Source of the DNA: Methylomarinum sp965277025
GTDB taxonomy: Bacteria > Pseudomonadota > Gammaproteobacteria > Methylococcales > Methylomonadaceae
Reading direction: 5' to 3'
DNA: 64,000 nt
NCBI GenBank assembly: GCA_965277025.1
Contig: OZ255706.1
Span: forward strand, 1,674,001 to 1,738,000
Positions 1 through 9,624 of this stretch are shown in pieces (within the stretch, counting starts at the first letter, position 1; every line of letters begins with the position of its first letter). The notes under the pieces were generated by a model that worked only from the letters and a program-made list of their open reading frames with translations, ran no database searches and was not told where the DNA came from. The position numbers were made by a program, and so were the translations under genes.

Positions 1-126
1 ATAACTGATGTCCAGTACCTGACCAGAAATATGTAAAGGTTTGTCTTCGTGTGACTTGATGATAGTGATATTAGCCTGCAGATTTTCGGGTTTGACTCGG
101 GTATAAACCCTTTTTCCAATCGTCAT
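1..126 (-). CDS. PilZ-like domain protein, N-terminal part only
   Basis: The ATG at 126-124 overlaps the TGA stop of the upstream adenylate cyclase remnant (ATGA), so the two genes were translationally coupled. The 42 codons visible read MTIGKRVYTRVKPENL and then GQVLDIS near the window edge. That pattern (a basic R-x-x-x-R start followed by G-x-V-x-D-I-S) resembles PilZ domains, which bind cyclic di-GMP. The rest lies outside the window, so the assignment rests on a short stretch and could be wrong. Confidence 0.5.
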   Translation of the reverse strand, partial: MTIGKRVYTRVKPENLQANITIIKSHEDKPLHISGQVLDISY

Positions 127-2561
127 AGGGATGTAGTACGGCTATCTGAGAAGGAAAGTTGTTGCTCTATAGCCTGTTTATAATTCAGATAATGGGCTGT
201 TTGCAACTGTTGATCAGTTTGGGCGCCTAATAAATGGCACGGGACATCAACCGAACTGATAAAGCAGGAATAGGGAGATTTATTTTTTCTAAAGGATAAA
301 ACGAATTGTCGAGTGTGATAAAAAATATCGTCGTATTCTGTCTCAGAAAAAGATTCTCCATTGCAGTAAATGGTTAAATATCGCCCATCTTCAGATGCGC
401 TTACCCGGATCGATAATTCGCTGAAGTTTGCAGTTGCCGGTATCGACAACGGGTGAGTGGAAATAATACCGGCTGAATTTTGTTGTAATTCAAAAAAATG
501 GATTTCGACATCATCCGGCAATTTAGCCTGTTCAATTAAATGTGATAGAAATATCTGTAAGTGATTCAGGATATGTTTAATCTGGCTATTGGTATATTGA
601 CAATGAAACAGGGTGGCGCACTCATCAATGACATATAAATCTACCAGTTGGTCTTGCTGCGGGTAAAGAAAAATATTTATGCAATGGGAGTGGCTGTTTT
701 CATACAACAATGGAATAACGCTGTCTTGTAACACATAGGGCTCAAAATAAGTTTCGACAAAATGGGGTTGATAAGCGCTGAGTGTATTTAGAACCATGTC
801 CTCATCGTCCAGATAGTCAATCTGGACGATGGCATTGTCATTATGTAGCAAGTAATAATGCGCTCCAATGGCGATAAACAAGCGCCAAGGCGTTGATTGG
901 GATTGTAATTGGCGCAGTCTTGAAATCAGTTGTTCAATTCGGGTTTGAATACTGCGGCCACGTAATGGCGTTAGACTGAGACATTGAAGTGAATCGGCTT
1001 TCAATGGATCATGAGCGTTATTGAAAAAGTCTACGAGACAGTCGAATAAACCATCTACCTGTCGATGTTCAGAATAATGAATCTCTCCCCACGTTGTGAC
1101 CTTGATGCGGGTTGTCGAGTAAATGAACTGTTGCCGCTCCTGACCATAGCTTAATGGGTCGGAACGAGGACTGATCAGTAAGGTAGTATTGTTTTGCTCC
1201 TCTATTGCAATTCCCAGATTGATGATCAGGAGTGTAGCCTGACATTGGTTGGGCGAGGCATAAAGTGATAACTCCCCGCCGTGGGATAAAAAAGGATTTA
1301 AAAACTGATGAACTTGATGAAGCAACAATTGAACATCCATTGCTGAGATGACAAGGTTTTCACTATCAATATGCAACTTGAGTTGTGGATGAAAAAGTCT
1401 GTTGGTGATTATCCAGCATATTGCTTCAATTAAGTGGTCACAGACTTTTATCGGCTGACTCAATTCCGATAAATCACTGAGATGACAGGCATAAACAGAC
1501 CATTTTGATGCGCTATCAGTGTCTTCGACCAAGGTTAAATGGGCTTCTTTATTCTGTAAGCTATAGCGGGTCGTCAAAAGGCTTATCTTGCCTGGCCGAC
1601 GATCCAGAAAGCCGTGCAATTTACGGCCAATCAGCTTCATATCCTGATTGTTGCGATAATTTAACTGACTATATTGACTGGCGAAACGGAAAATCATTTG
1701 CAGACATTGCTTAAGCTGATCCCTTATGACATGGTGTTCGGATACTGCTTTATGAATATCCCAGTGCCGCTTTTGGCCAAATTGATCCAGGCAATCTTCT
1801 TGCCAATGCCAGCGATATGCAATCGATTGCAGAAATTGTTCGCGAGTTTTCCGGATGTGAATGGGTAATGCAGAAGCGGAGCTTCCCAGAATTTTCAAAT
1901 AAAAGCATTCCCGAGCCAGTAGCAGGCGTTTTTGTGAGGCAACCAATCCTAAGTACTCTTCCACTTTCTGGTAAACCAAAAAATAAGGATCCAGTTTGTC
2001 AGGGTCGATAGCGCCTTGATAAACGGCTTGTTTAATACGCTCGGCAAGCCAGCCTACATTTGGATATTCACTGGCATAAGCTTCCATTAAAAACAGCTTG
2101 AGCAGGGATTTATAAGGTGACGACAAGGATTTATAAATATGCCACAACGTGGCGCTGATAAATTCATCGGCCGGTGCCTGTTCCAGTCCACCAAAATCAA
2201 TTATATCCTGGCCGGAAATAAAACGATTATCTAACAGGTGATTAATGTAAAGCGAATGTCGATGGCTTTGCTCCGGTGGAACCAGCCACCAGGCTGGCAC
2301 TTTTCCAGCGATATAAACAGCCGTGCGGTAAAACTCTTCTAGTAAAAGAAAGTGCTGGGTTTCACCACTGCTTTCAGTCGAAATAGGGGTATGTTGGCCG
2401 TGACGAAATTGTTTGGCATTCATCAGGAAAAAATGCACTTCCAAATCCAGGTTGGCCGCCCACTGTTCAATAGTTGTCGCTTTTTGTTGCAATAGGCGTA
2501 TTTGACCATCATCCAGGTTCTCATCATGGCAAAGCCAGATATCTAGTGCAAACAAGCGCAA
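123..2561 (-). pseudogene. cyaA: Class I adenylate cyclase, 5'-truncated by an IS630 remnant
   Basis: The reading frame matches enterobacterial CyaA (ATP to cAMP) from the D-I-W-x-C-H motif onward: SSGETQHFLLLEEFYRTA, the LW-x-x-YKS-x-x-SPYK stretch and the long C-terminal regulatory part are all recognisable. E. coli CyaA is 848 aa; about the first 115 residues are missing here, including the G-S-x-x-S and S-S-D part of the nucleotidyltransferase active site. The only available start is a TTG at 2561, and its first five codons appear to be IS end sequence. An in-frame TAG lies 12 bases upstream of that TTG. Catalytic activity is very unlikely. Identity of the family is confident; loss of function is inferred from the missing residues. 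Confidence 0.85.
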
Positions 2562-2651
2562 GTTCTCACTCTATTGAGTAAGTGGCTTAGCCTGATACGT
2601 CCAACGAAAAGGCTTAGCCATGGTTTCATTGAAATATTTTATGAAATCCGC
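2547..2651 (-). mobile_element. IS630-family transposase remnant (C-terminus and right end)
   Basis: On the minus strand, codons from about 2650 down to the TAG at 2573-2571 encode a tail containing FNETMAKPFRWTY and KPLTQ, which is the typical C-terminus of IS630-family transposases. About 25 bases after the stop, cyaA homology begins exactly at a TA dinucleotide (2545-2544), and IS630 elements insert at TA. The 5' part of the element is missing: an IS4-family element starts at 2652. Only about 105 bp remain. Confidence 0.7.
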
Positions 2652-3873
2652 CTCTGTACATGACAAAAATTAACTTATGACAAATGAGTCTCATGTATTC
2701 CAGTGACAAAAGGTATGGGTTGCAAAAGAGCAATCACTTTTCTAATCATCCTTTTTGATTGAGATAAGACATTAAACAACGTTGAGCGGATACAATCTAA
2801 TCCATATCGAAACAGGCTTTGCGCGAGCCGCTGATGTGTTTTGGTTTTTATTGGTAACTCGCAATCATGTTTCCATTCGCCTGCTTTATGTGACCAACAG
2901 AAAGCAATAACGGGAAGTACTAACAATTTTTTGATCCGAAGATAACCGACTACACGCGTTTCCTCAAGTTTGAATCCCCGTCCTTTTAAACCGCCGAAAA
3001 GCGTTTCGATTTCCCAACGCAAGCCATAAATTTTAATCGCATCAGGGTTCAAATGCTGACAGACGATGATTAATAACTCACCATCACTCAGCCGTAACCC
3101 ACTGAGATAAATTGAACAATTTCCCGAATAGCGCGCTGTTGAGAGGTGTCGTGTGCTACCCGGCTTAAGCCCATAAAACAAACGCTCTACGCGTATTCGC
3201 TGGCCTTGGGCATTGGTTGTCCAGGCGTTGTTGCGAATACGGATATAAAAGGGAATCTCTTGCTCAAACAACCAGCCCATCCATTCGTCTCCAATAAACT
3301 CCCGATCAGCCAAAAGACCTTTGATGTGATGTCGGCCAAACTGCGCAATAAAGCGTTTCATCAGCGCTATACGTTCCTTCGTATTAGAGTTGCCCCGCTT
3401 GTTTAAAGGCAACCAATACACCGGAATGGCGGCACCCCGATAAACCACGGCAAGCACCAGCAGATTAATATTGGTTTTACCCCACTTCCAATTCGTCCTG
3501 TCTAACGTCAGATAGTAATCCTGATCAGTGAAACCAAACAGTTTCATGATGAAATGAGCGACTTCATTGTAATCCAGCCAATGGTCACTGAAAAATCGTT
3601 GCATCCGTCGATATCGTGAGGAAATTTTTGCCCGACTGGGAAAGAATACGGCGAGCTGGGCCAGATTGACCGTGCTAACTGCCATCAAAGCAATTAACAT
3701 ACCCACAAAACAAACGATTCTTGCCTTGTTCCATTGAAAGTGCTCAGTTAATATGACGGTCAGCTCGTTGATTTGTAATGTCCCGTTATTCATATTCGCT
3801 AAAACAAAATGCGGTATTTAATTACATTTCAACGAGCTACGCCAGCTTTTAATATTTTTTGTCATGTACAGAG
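2652..3873 (-). mobile_element. IS4-family insertion sequence, copy 1 (complete, 1,222 bp)
   Basis: The ends are inverted repeats beginning CTCTGTACATGACAAAAA, and the element is the same length as three other copies in the window. Unlike those copies it has no 9-bp target duplication: the left flank is IS630 remnant, the right flank is directly the interior of an inverted partial copy of the same IS. This indicates that flanking DNA was lost or rearranged after insertion. Confidence 0.92.
2675..3793 (-). CDS. IS4-family DDE transposase, copy 1
   Basis: A 372-aa transposase. The catalytic triad is visible as the Asp of LTLDRTNWKWG (about residue 98), the Asp of LLADREF (about residue 162), and the Glu within YGLRWEIETLFGGLKGRGF, which fits the IS4-family Y-(2)-R-(3)-E-(6)-K signature. 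The frame is intact, so this copy may be active. It shares FFPSRAKIS with copy 2, while copies 3 and 4 read FFPRRAKIS. Confidence 0.9.
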   Translation of the reverse strand: MNNGTLQINELTVILTEHFQWNKARIVCFVGMLIALMAVSTVNLAQLAVFFPSRAKISSRYRRMQRFFSDHWLDYNEVAHFIMKLFGFTDQDYYLTLDRTNWKWGKTNINLLVLAVVYRGAAIPVYWLPLNKRGNSNTKERIALMKRFIAQFGRHHIKGLLADREFIGDEWMGWLFEQEIPFYIRIRNNAWTTNAQGQRIRVERLFYGLKPGSTRHLSTARYSGNCSIYLSGLRLSDGELLIIVCQHLNPDAIKIYGLRWEIETLFGGLKGRGFKLEETRVVGYLRIKKLLVLPVIAFCWSHKAGEWKHDCELPIKTKTHQRLAQSLFRYGLDCIRSTLFNVLSQSKRMIRKVIALLQPIPFVTGIHETHLS

Positions 3874-4163
3874 CTTCGGATCAAAAAATTGTTAGTACTT
3901 CCCGTTATTGCTTTCTGTTGGTCACATAAAGCAGGCGAATGGAAACATGATTGCGAGTTACCAATAAAAACCAAAACACATCAGCGGCTCGCGCAAAGCC
4001 TGTTTCGATATGGATTAGATTGTATCCGCTCAACGTTGTTTAATGTCTTATCTCAATCAAAAAGGATGATTAGAAAAGTGATTGCTCTTTTGCAACCCAT
4101 ACCTTTTGTCACTGGAATACATGAGACTCATTTGTCATAAGTTAATTTTTGTCATGTACAGAG
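3874..4163 (+). mobile_element. Truncated inverted copy of the same IS4-family element
   Basis: From 3874 the sequence is identical or nearly so to the last 290 bp of the IS (from ...CTTCGGATCAAAAAATTG to the terminal ...TGTACAGAG), in the opposite orientation to copy 1 and with no spacer. It carries the last ~89 codons of the transposase (to the TAA at 4138-4140) without its start, so it cannot make a transposase. Confidence 0.9.
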
Positions 4164-4222
4164 CAGCATATTACAATATATTCCTCATAAATAGCATTGG
4201 TGTTTCCGCTTATGTGCACTAG

Positions 4223-4248
4223 GGAATCGCGAAAAAATAAGCGATTCC
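4223..4248 (-). terminator. Stem-loop downstream of the DUF2835 gene
   Basis: A perfect 8-bp stem, GGAATCGC / GCGATTCC, with a 10-base A-rich loop. It lies 14 bp past the stop of the minus-strand DUF2835 gene. No clear U-run follows, so termination is only a guess. Confidence 0.4.
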
Positions 4249-4261
4249 TTAGCTCTCGCAG

Positions 4262-4486
4262 CTATAATTTTTTTAAATCGACAAATTTGTTTTGTTCGGT
4301 GACGGTTAATTCAAAATGACCTTGAACACCTTGTTTGGTTAAAAAGCCTTGTAGTTTCCGTGCTGGAAACTCAATGACTTGGCCGTTTGTGGTTTTGGTG
4401 CGTACTGATGAATGAATACTCTGGTAGACAGTCAGAAATTGCGGGTAAGGAATATCCAGATAAAAATGAAAAGATTTATTCGGCAC
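4262..4486 (-). CDS. DUF2835 family protein
   Basis: A 74-aa soluble protein of unknown function. It matches the DUF2835 pattern: an aromatic start with the FYLDIPYPQFLTVYQ segment, a conserved IEFPARKLQGFLT stretch and a G-x-F-x-L-T end followed by a short charged tail. Family members are of similar length and are common in gammaproteobacteria. It sits alone between the IS pile-up at 2.6-4.2 kb and htpX, on the same strand as htpX but separated from it by a terminator. Confidence 0.8.
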   Translation of the reverse strand: MPNKSFHFYLDIPYPQFLTVYQSIHSSVRTKTTNGQVIEFPARKLQGFLTKQGVQGHFELTVTEQNKFVDLKKL

Positions 4487-4538
4487 GATAGATGGTTTGC
4501 CTGGGTACAGGATGGTAGTGAGAATAAAAGCTTAGGCT

Positions 4539-4566
4539 AAAAAAAGCCGGCCTGGGTCAGGCCGGC
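4539..4566 (-). terminator. Rho-independent terminator of htpX
   Basis: On the minus strand, a GC-rich stem GCCGGCCT / AGGCCGGC with a short loop is followed by a run of about seven T. It starts 13 bp after the htpX stop codon. This is a textbook intrinsic terminator for the leftward htpX transcript. Confidence 0.85.
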
Positions 4567-4578
4567 GAGTTAGAGTGC

Positions 4579-5454
4579 TCAACGGAGCTTTTCCAGCGCA
4601 GCGATGCGCTCTTCCAATGGCGGATGGCTCATGAACAATTTTCTGACATGGCCGCCATTGATACAGAATGCCTGTAATTGTTCAGGCAGGTTTTCCGGTT
4701 CGTGCGAATGTTGCAATGCTTTGAGTGCATTGATCATTTTAAGTTTTCCCGCTAGTCGGGCGCCACCTTCATCGGCACGGAATTCCCGATAACGTGAGAA
4801 CCACATGACGATCATGGATGCCAAAATGGATAGCACGATTTGCATCAGTATTTGCGTGATGTAATAGGCCGGTCCATAGCCACGTTCGGTTTTAAACACG
4901 ACCCGGTCGACTACATGACCTATGATGCTGGCAAAGAAATAAACAAAGGTGTTGACCACGCCTTGCATCAGCGCCATGGTAACCATATCGCCATTACTGA
5001 CGTGGCTGATTTCGTGGCCCAGCACAGCTTCGATTTCATCAGGATCCATGCTTTGGAGCAGACCGGTGCTGACCGCCACCAGCGCATTGTCGCGGCTCAT
5101 ACCAGTAGCGAATGCATTCGGTTCGGGAGCCTGGAAAATACCTACTTCGGGCATGCCGATACCAGCTTGTCTGGCCAGACGGGAAACCGTGCTGACAAGC
5201 CATTGTTCAGTCTGGTTTTGTGGATGCTCAATAACATGAACCCCCATGGATTGTTTCGCCATCCATTTCGACATGGCCAATGAAATGAATGAGCCGGTCA
5301 TGCCAATGACGGCGGAGATGATCAACAGACTGTTCAAGTCGAGGTTGACCCCTTGGGCATCCAGTGTGCCGCTCAGGCCCAGAACATTAAAAACAATACT
5401 GACCACCAGCAAAATGGCTGCATTGGTGGCCAGAAACAACAGAATTCGCATCAT
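4579..5454 (-). CDS. htpX: Membrane zinc metalloprotease HtpX
   Basis: HtpX (M48B) degrades misfolded membrane proteins and is part of the envelope stress response. The 291-aa protein has two N-terminal membrane helices (about 4-28 and 42-60), the zinc motif HEISH at residues 147-151, a second hydrophobic pair around 157-180 and 195-215, and the FRADEGGARLA stretch that holds the third zinc ligand. Length is normal for the family (about 290). It starts ATGATG, so the first or second codon may be used. A strong intrinsic terminator follows; the gene is divergent from the sugar dehydrogenase. Confidence 0.93.
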   Translation of the reverse strand: MMRILLFLATNAAILLVVSIVFNVLGLSGTLDAQGVNLDLNSLLIISAVIGMTGSFISLAMSKWMAKQSMGVHVIEHPQNQTEQWLVSTVSRLARQAGIGMPEVGIFQAPEPNAFATGMSRDNALVAVSTGLLQSMDPDEIEAVLGHEISHVSNGDMVTMALMQGVVNTFVYFFASIIGHVVDRVVFKTERGYGPAYYITQILMQIVLSILASMIVMWFSRYREFRADEGGARLAGKLKMINALKALQHSHEPENLPEQLQAFCINGGHVRKLFMSHPPLEERIAALEKLR

Positions 5455-5575
5455 AGTTTTTTCCTTGGGTTATTAGATAAATCAGAGTGGAACAGTGGAA
5501 ATATAAGGACGTTACCACTAAATTTCAACTTATAGAGTGTTAAACTGTCAAAAAGTTTGATGATAGGAGAAAGAG

Positions 5576-6688
5576 ATGAAAACCCGTTTACTTTTATCGA
5601 TTATAGTGTGGTGGATAAATTCGGCCGTAGCGGCTGATATGAAGCCTGAGCAGGTGATTAAACGCTTGCATTTACCTGCTGGTTTTAAAATCAGCCTGTT
5701 CGCCATTGGCCTGCCCAATGCCAGGACACTGGCGCTAGGCGATGATGGTGTGATTTATGTTGGTACAAGACAGCAAGGCAGTGTTTATGCAGTCAAGGAT
5801 GAAGATGGTGATGGTGTGGCCGATAAACGTTATATCATTGCCAAGGATTTGTACATGCCCAATGGCGTCGCTTACCGGAACGGCGATTTATATGTGGCGG
5901 AAGTGCATAGAATCCTCAAATTTGAGGATATTCGCCACCGTTTAGGCAAAAAAATCGTTGCAAAAGTTGTTTATGATCAATTTCCAAGCGACCGGCATCA
6001 TGGCTGGAAATACTTGCGCTTTGGCCCGGATGGCAAGCTCTACACGGCGATAGGAGCCCCTTGTAATATCTGTTTACCGAAAAAAGCCATTTACACCAGC
6101 CTGGTGAGGTTGAATAGAGATGGTTCAGGTCTGGAGTTATTGGCATCAGGGATTCGCAATTCAGTGGGCTTTGATTGGCAACCGGGTTCTGAAGCGCTTT
6201 TTTTTACAGACAATGGACGGGATTATCTGGGCGATGATGAACCGGCCGATGAATTGAATCACTGGCGGAAAGAAGGGGATCATTTTGGCTATCCGTTTTG
6301 TCATGGTGGTGATGTACTGGATCCAGAATACGGCAAAGACAAATCCTGCCTTGATTATCAGCCACCAGCCTGGCGATTCAAAGCACATATGGCGCCATTA
6401 GGCATGCGTTTTTATACCGGCAGTCAATTCCCCAAACGCTTTGAAAATCAGTTGTTTGTCGCCCAACATGGCTCCTGGAACCGCAGCCGGCCGCATGGCT
6501 ACCGGATGGTTTTACTCAAATTCAAACAAGATCAGGTCATCAGCGAACAAGTGTTTATCGATGGCTGGCTGACCGATCAGGGTGAGGTGTTAGGTCGTCC
6601 TACCGATATCCTGCAAATGCCGGATGGCAGTTTGTTGATTGCCGATGACACGTTAGGGGTTATTTATCGGGTGAGCTATCAGAAATGA
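5576..6688 (+). CDS. PQQ-type sugar (sorbosone/glucose) dehydrogenase-like secreted beta-propeller
   Basis: A 370-aa protein with an N-terminal signal peptide (cleavage expected after AVAA, about residue 20). It has features of the glucose/sorbosone dehydrogenase fold: LPAGFKISLFA start, LALGDDGVIYVGTR, PNGVAYRNGDLYVAE, the HHGWKYLRFGPDGKLY blade, RNSVGFDWQPGS and WNRSRPHGY. Family members use PQQ and calcium in the periplasm, but many homologues have unknown substrates. A GGAGAAAGAG ribosome-binding site precedes the ATG. Its stop overlaps the nudF start (ATGA), so the two are co-transcribed. Confidence 0.85.
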   Translation: MKTRLLLSIIVWWINSAVAADMKPEQVIKRLHLPAGFKISLFAIGLPNARTLALGDDGVIYVGTRQQGSVYAVKDEDGDGVADKRYIIAKDLYMPNGVAYRNGDLYVAEVHRILKFEDIRHRLGKKIVAKVVYDQFPSDRHHGWKYLRFGPDGKLYTAIGAPCNICLPKKAIYTSLVRLNRDGSGLELLASGIRNSVGFDWQPGSEALFFTDNGRDYLGDDEPADELNHWRKEGDHFGYPFCHGGDVLDPEYGKDKSCLDYQPPAWRFKAHMAPLGMRFYTGSQFPKRFENQLFVAQHGSWNRSRPHGYRMVLLKFKQDQVISEQVFIDGWLTDQGEVLGRPTDILQMPDGSLLIADDTLGVIYRVSYQK

Positions 6689-7305
6689 CAGACAAGCAAG
6701 TTGACATTATTGATCAGGAAATCGTTTATCAAGGCTTCTTCCGGCTGGAAAAATACCGCTTGAGACACACTTTGTTTCAGGGGGGGTGGAGCAAGGAGAT
6801 TGTGCGGGAATTATTTCGCCGGGGCGATTGTGTCGCGGTATTACTGTACGACCCGGTCAGAGATGAAGTAGTGTTGATAGAACAATTTCGGATTGGCGCG
6901 ATTTTGCGCAAAAAGCAAGCCCGGCTGACAGAAATTGTCGCTGGCGCGGTGGAGCCTGGAGAAAACGCCGAGCAGGTGGCGATTCGCGAAGCCGAAGAAG
7001 AAGCGGGTTGCCAAATACAGGAATTGCGTTTGATTCGTGAATTTTACACAACGCCTGGCGGCGCTTCAGAATGGTTGAGTCTGTATTATGGCCGGATTAA
7101 CGCCAGCAACATCGGTGGTATTTTCGGTTTGGATCATGAGGATGAAGATATTCGCGTCATCACGGTCAAATTTGAACAGGCTTATCAAATGATGGAGCGG
7201 GGTGAAATCGATTCCGCTATTCCGATTATCGCGTTGCAATGGCTTTATATTCACCGCCGGCAGTTGCGCGAAGAAGTTCAGGAATCATCTGCCGGTGATT
7301 TATGA
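6685..7305 (+). CDS. nudF: ADP-ribose pyrophosphatase (Nudix)
   Basis: Hydrolyses ADP-ribose to AMP and ribose 5-phosphate. The Nudix box is complete at about residues 87-109: GAVEPGENAEQ followed by REAEEEAGC, fitting G-x5-E-x7-R-E-x-x-E-E-x-G. The 206-aa length and the upstream VLIEQFRIGA segment match the NudF/TrgB type. The start overlaps the preceding gene by ATGA. In E. coli ADP-ribose pyrophosphatases have been linked to glycogen precursor turnover, so its position beside glgX is suggestive, but the two genes converge and are not one operon. Confidence 0.9.
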   Translation: MTDKQVDIIDQEIVYQGFFRLEKYRLRHTLFQGGWSKEIVRELFRRGDCVAVLLYDPVRDEVVLIEQFRIGAILRKKQARLTEIVAGAVEPGENAEQVAIREAEEEAGCQIQELRLIREFYTTPGGASEWLSLYYGRINASNIGGIFGLDHEDEDIRVITVKFEQAYQMMERGEIDSAIPIIALQWLYIHRRQLREEVQESSAGDL

Positions 7306-7318
7306 ACAGGAACGGCAA

Positions 7319-9406
7319 TTATTTAACCAGTTTGTTTTCAAAAACGACGACAGAATGAGGCTTGACTTCATAGTTTTTTTCAGCATAAGCCTGTTGCTGC
7401 GGCCGTGGAACAATATCTTCTCCGCTAGGTTTGGCGGTATCGACTGACCTGCACCAGAAATGATCGCTGATTTCCGGTAGCTCGGTGGTAATAGCGTCAT
7501 TTGACATATTCATGGCGATGAAAATGTCCGGCTCCCTCGGGTCGGCGGCGCCGAGCGTGAAGGCCAGAAAATGATTGTCAGGATTGTCCCAGTCCGGCAT
7601 TTGTCCAACTTGTGTATGTTGCCAGCTGATGTCGGGGATGCCGCGACCTTCGATTGTTTTTCCGGTAAAAAAGTGTCGTCGCATCAATGAGGCATGGCGT
7701 TTACGCAGCCTGATCATCAATTGCACAAAACGGATCATGTCCTGGTTGCGTTCGGCGTCGTCCCAGTTCAGCCAGGCGCGTTCATTATCCTGGCAGTAAC
7801 AATTGTTGTTGCCTTGTTGGCTGTTCAAAAATTCATCGCCGGCTAGCAACATCGGAACTCCCTGACTGAGCAACATGATAGCGAAGACATTTTTGGCCTG
7901 CTGGCGACGCAGATTCAATATTTCCGCATCATCGGTATCGCCCTCGACCCCGTGATTGTAACTGAGGTTATGGTTACAGCCATCCCGGTTATATTCACCA
8001 TTGGCGTCATTGTGTTTTTCGTTATAACTGAACAGGTCATTCAGGGTGAAACCATCATGACATGTGACGAAATTAATGCTGCTGATCGGTAATCGTTGCT
8101 GCTGTTCATACAAGTCGCTACTGCCACAAAGACGGGTGGCCAGATCTTTGATCATGTTATTGTCGCCACGTACATACTGACGCACCACATCCCGATAAAT
8201 ACCGTTCCATTCCGCCCAGCGATAACCCGGAAAACAGCCGACCTGATACAGACCAGTGGCGTCCCAGGCTTCGGCAATCAATTTGGTTTTGGCCAGTTGT
8301 TCCGATAGTTCGATGCCCCATACAATAGGCGGATCTTCCAGCACGCTGCCATCCTCACCACGCGATAAGGCGCTGGCCAGGTCAAAACGAAAGCCATCGA
8401 CATGCATATCCCGAACCCAGTACTCAAGGCAACTGATGATGAAACGGGAAACCAGTGGATGGTTGGCGTTCACCGTGTTGCCACAGCCGGTGTAGTCATG
8501 AAAGATACTTTTGTCGTCCTTGTCGGTCAGGTAAAAACTGTTGCCGACAATCCCTTTGAAATTAATCATCGGACCATCGGCGCCCGATTCCGGAGTATGG
8601 TTGAACACGACATCCAGAATCACGCCTATGCCGGCTTTATGCAAAGCCTTGACCATATCGCGAAATTCCTGCTGATGGGTGCCGAGTTCCGGCGTAACGC
8701 AATAGCCCGGGTGAGGGCTGAAGAAACTGTGGGTGCTGTAACCCCAGTAATTTTTCAAGCCCAGATCGGCAGTATGTCTTGGCACATCCAGTTCATCGAA
8801 AGCCATAACAGGCAATAATTCGACATGGGTAATGCACAGTTCTTTCAAATAAGGTATTTTTTCAATCAGCCCAAGAAATGTACCTGGATGTTTGACTTTG
8901 GCGGAAGAATGACGGGTGAAACCGCCGACATGCATTTCATAAATAATGGCCCGCTCACTGCGAATGGCCAGTGGTGTGTCGCCTTCCCAGTCGTAATGAT
9001 CATCCACGACGACGCTGCGCATGGCGCTGTCGCCATTGTCACCGGGATTACAGGCGTGCTCCCGCACCCAGTTTTTTATACTGACGGCGCGCGCCCAAGG
9101 ATCTAAAAGATGTTTTTCTTTATCGAAGCGTAAACCTGTCTGTTGAGTGTCCTGGTTTGGACCATCGACCCGCCAGGTATACCAGGTGCCGGCAGGTAAA
9201 AACTTGACAAAAATATGCCAGGAAAAAAACGTGCAATGCTTTTCTTTGGATAAAGTGATGGTCTGAAACGGCTCTTTACAATCCTCTGTTTTATACAGCA
9301 GTAATTCAACTGATTCAGCATGACGACTGAAGATGGAAAAATTCACCCCATCTTTAGTGAATTTCGCGCCATGAGGGTAAGGACTGCCGGGCTTGCTTTT
9401 AAACAC
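7319..9406 (-). CDS. glgX: Glycogen debranching enzyme GlgX
   Basis: A GH13 isoamylase-type enzyme that cleaves alpha-1,6 branches of glycogen limit dextrins. In the 695-aa protein an N-terminal CBM48-like domain (PGSPYPHGAKFTKDGVNFS) precedes the catalytic barrel. The expected catalytic residues are present: Asp342 in GFRFDLAS, Glu379 in LIAEAWD and Asp451 in VTCHDGFTLND. Length is normal for GlgX. It is divergent from the DUF4912-GH57-nuclease-PLD strand, with a 218-bp shared upstream region, and converges on nudF. Confidence 0.93.
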   Translation of the reverse strand: MFKSKPGSPYPHGAKFTKDGVNFSIFSRHAESVELLLYKTEDCKEPFQTITLSKEKHCTFFSWHIFVKFLPAGTWYTWRVDGPNQDTQQTGLRFDKEKHLLDPWARAVSIKNWVREHACNPGDNGDSAMRSVVVDDHYDWEGDTPLAIRSERAIIYEMHVGGFTRHSSAKVKHPGTFLGLIEKIPYLKELCITHVELLPVMAFDELDVPRHTADLGLKNYWGYSTHSFFSPHPGYCVTPELGTHQQEFRDMVKALHKAGIGVILDVVFNHTPESGADGPMINFKGIVGNSFYLTDKDDKSIFHDYTGCGNTVNANHPLVSRFIISCLEYWVRDMHVDGFRFDLASALSRGEDGSVLEDPPIVWGIELSEQLAKTKLIAEAWDATGLYQVGCFPGYRWAEWNGIYRDVVRQYVRGDNNMIKDLATRLCGSSDLYEQQQRLPISSINFVTCHDGFTLNDLFSYNEKHNDANGEYNRDGCNHNLSYNHGVEGDTDDAEILNLRRQQAKNVFAIMLLSQGVPMLLAGDEFLNSQQGNNNCYCQDNERAWLNWDDAERNQDMIRFVQLMIRLRKRHASLMRRHFFTGKTIEGRGIPDISWQHTQVGQMPDWDNPDNHFLAFTLGAADPREPDIFIAMNMSNDAITTELPEISDHFWCRSVDTAKPSGEDIVPRPQQQAYAEKNYEVKPHSVVVFENKLVK

Positions 9407-9624
9407 TATCGTTTGCTTTAAAAATTGACAAGCCCTAAATTCTACTTAAATTCGTCAGCCTTTGCTGATAAATTTGCTTAAGTTTTCGTGAATATGAACG
9501 TCTTGGTGAAATATCAGGGCTAAGCACTATTTCTACGGTAAAAACAGCCCAAGGCTTGCGTAAAGTTGATTCAGCCGGTAAAGTTTTAAATGTTTTGGCG
9601 GCTGTTTGGCGCTTTTTTTAATGA

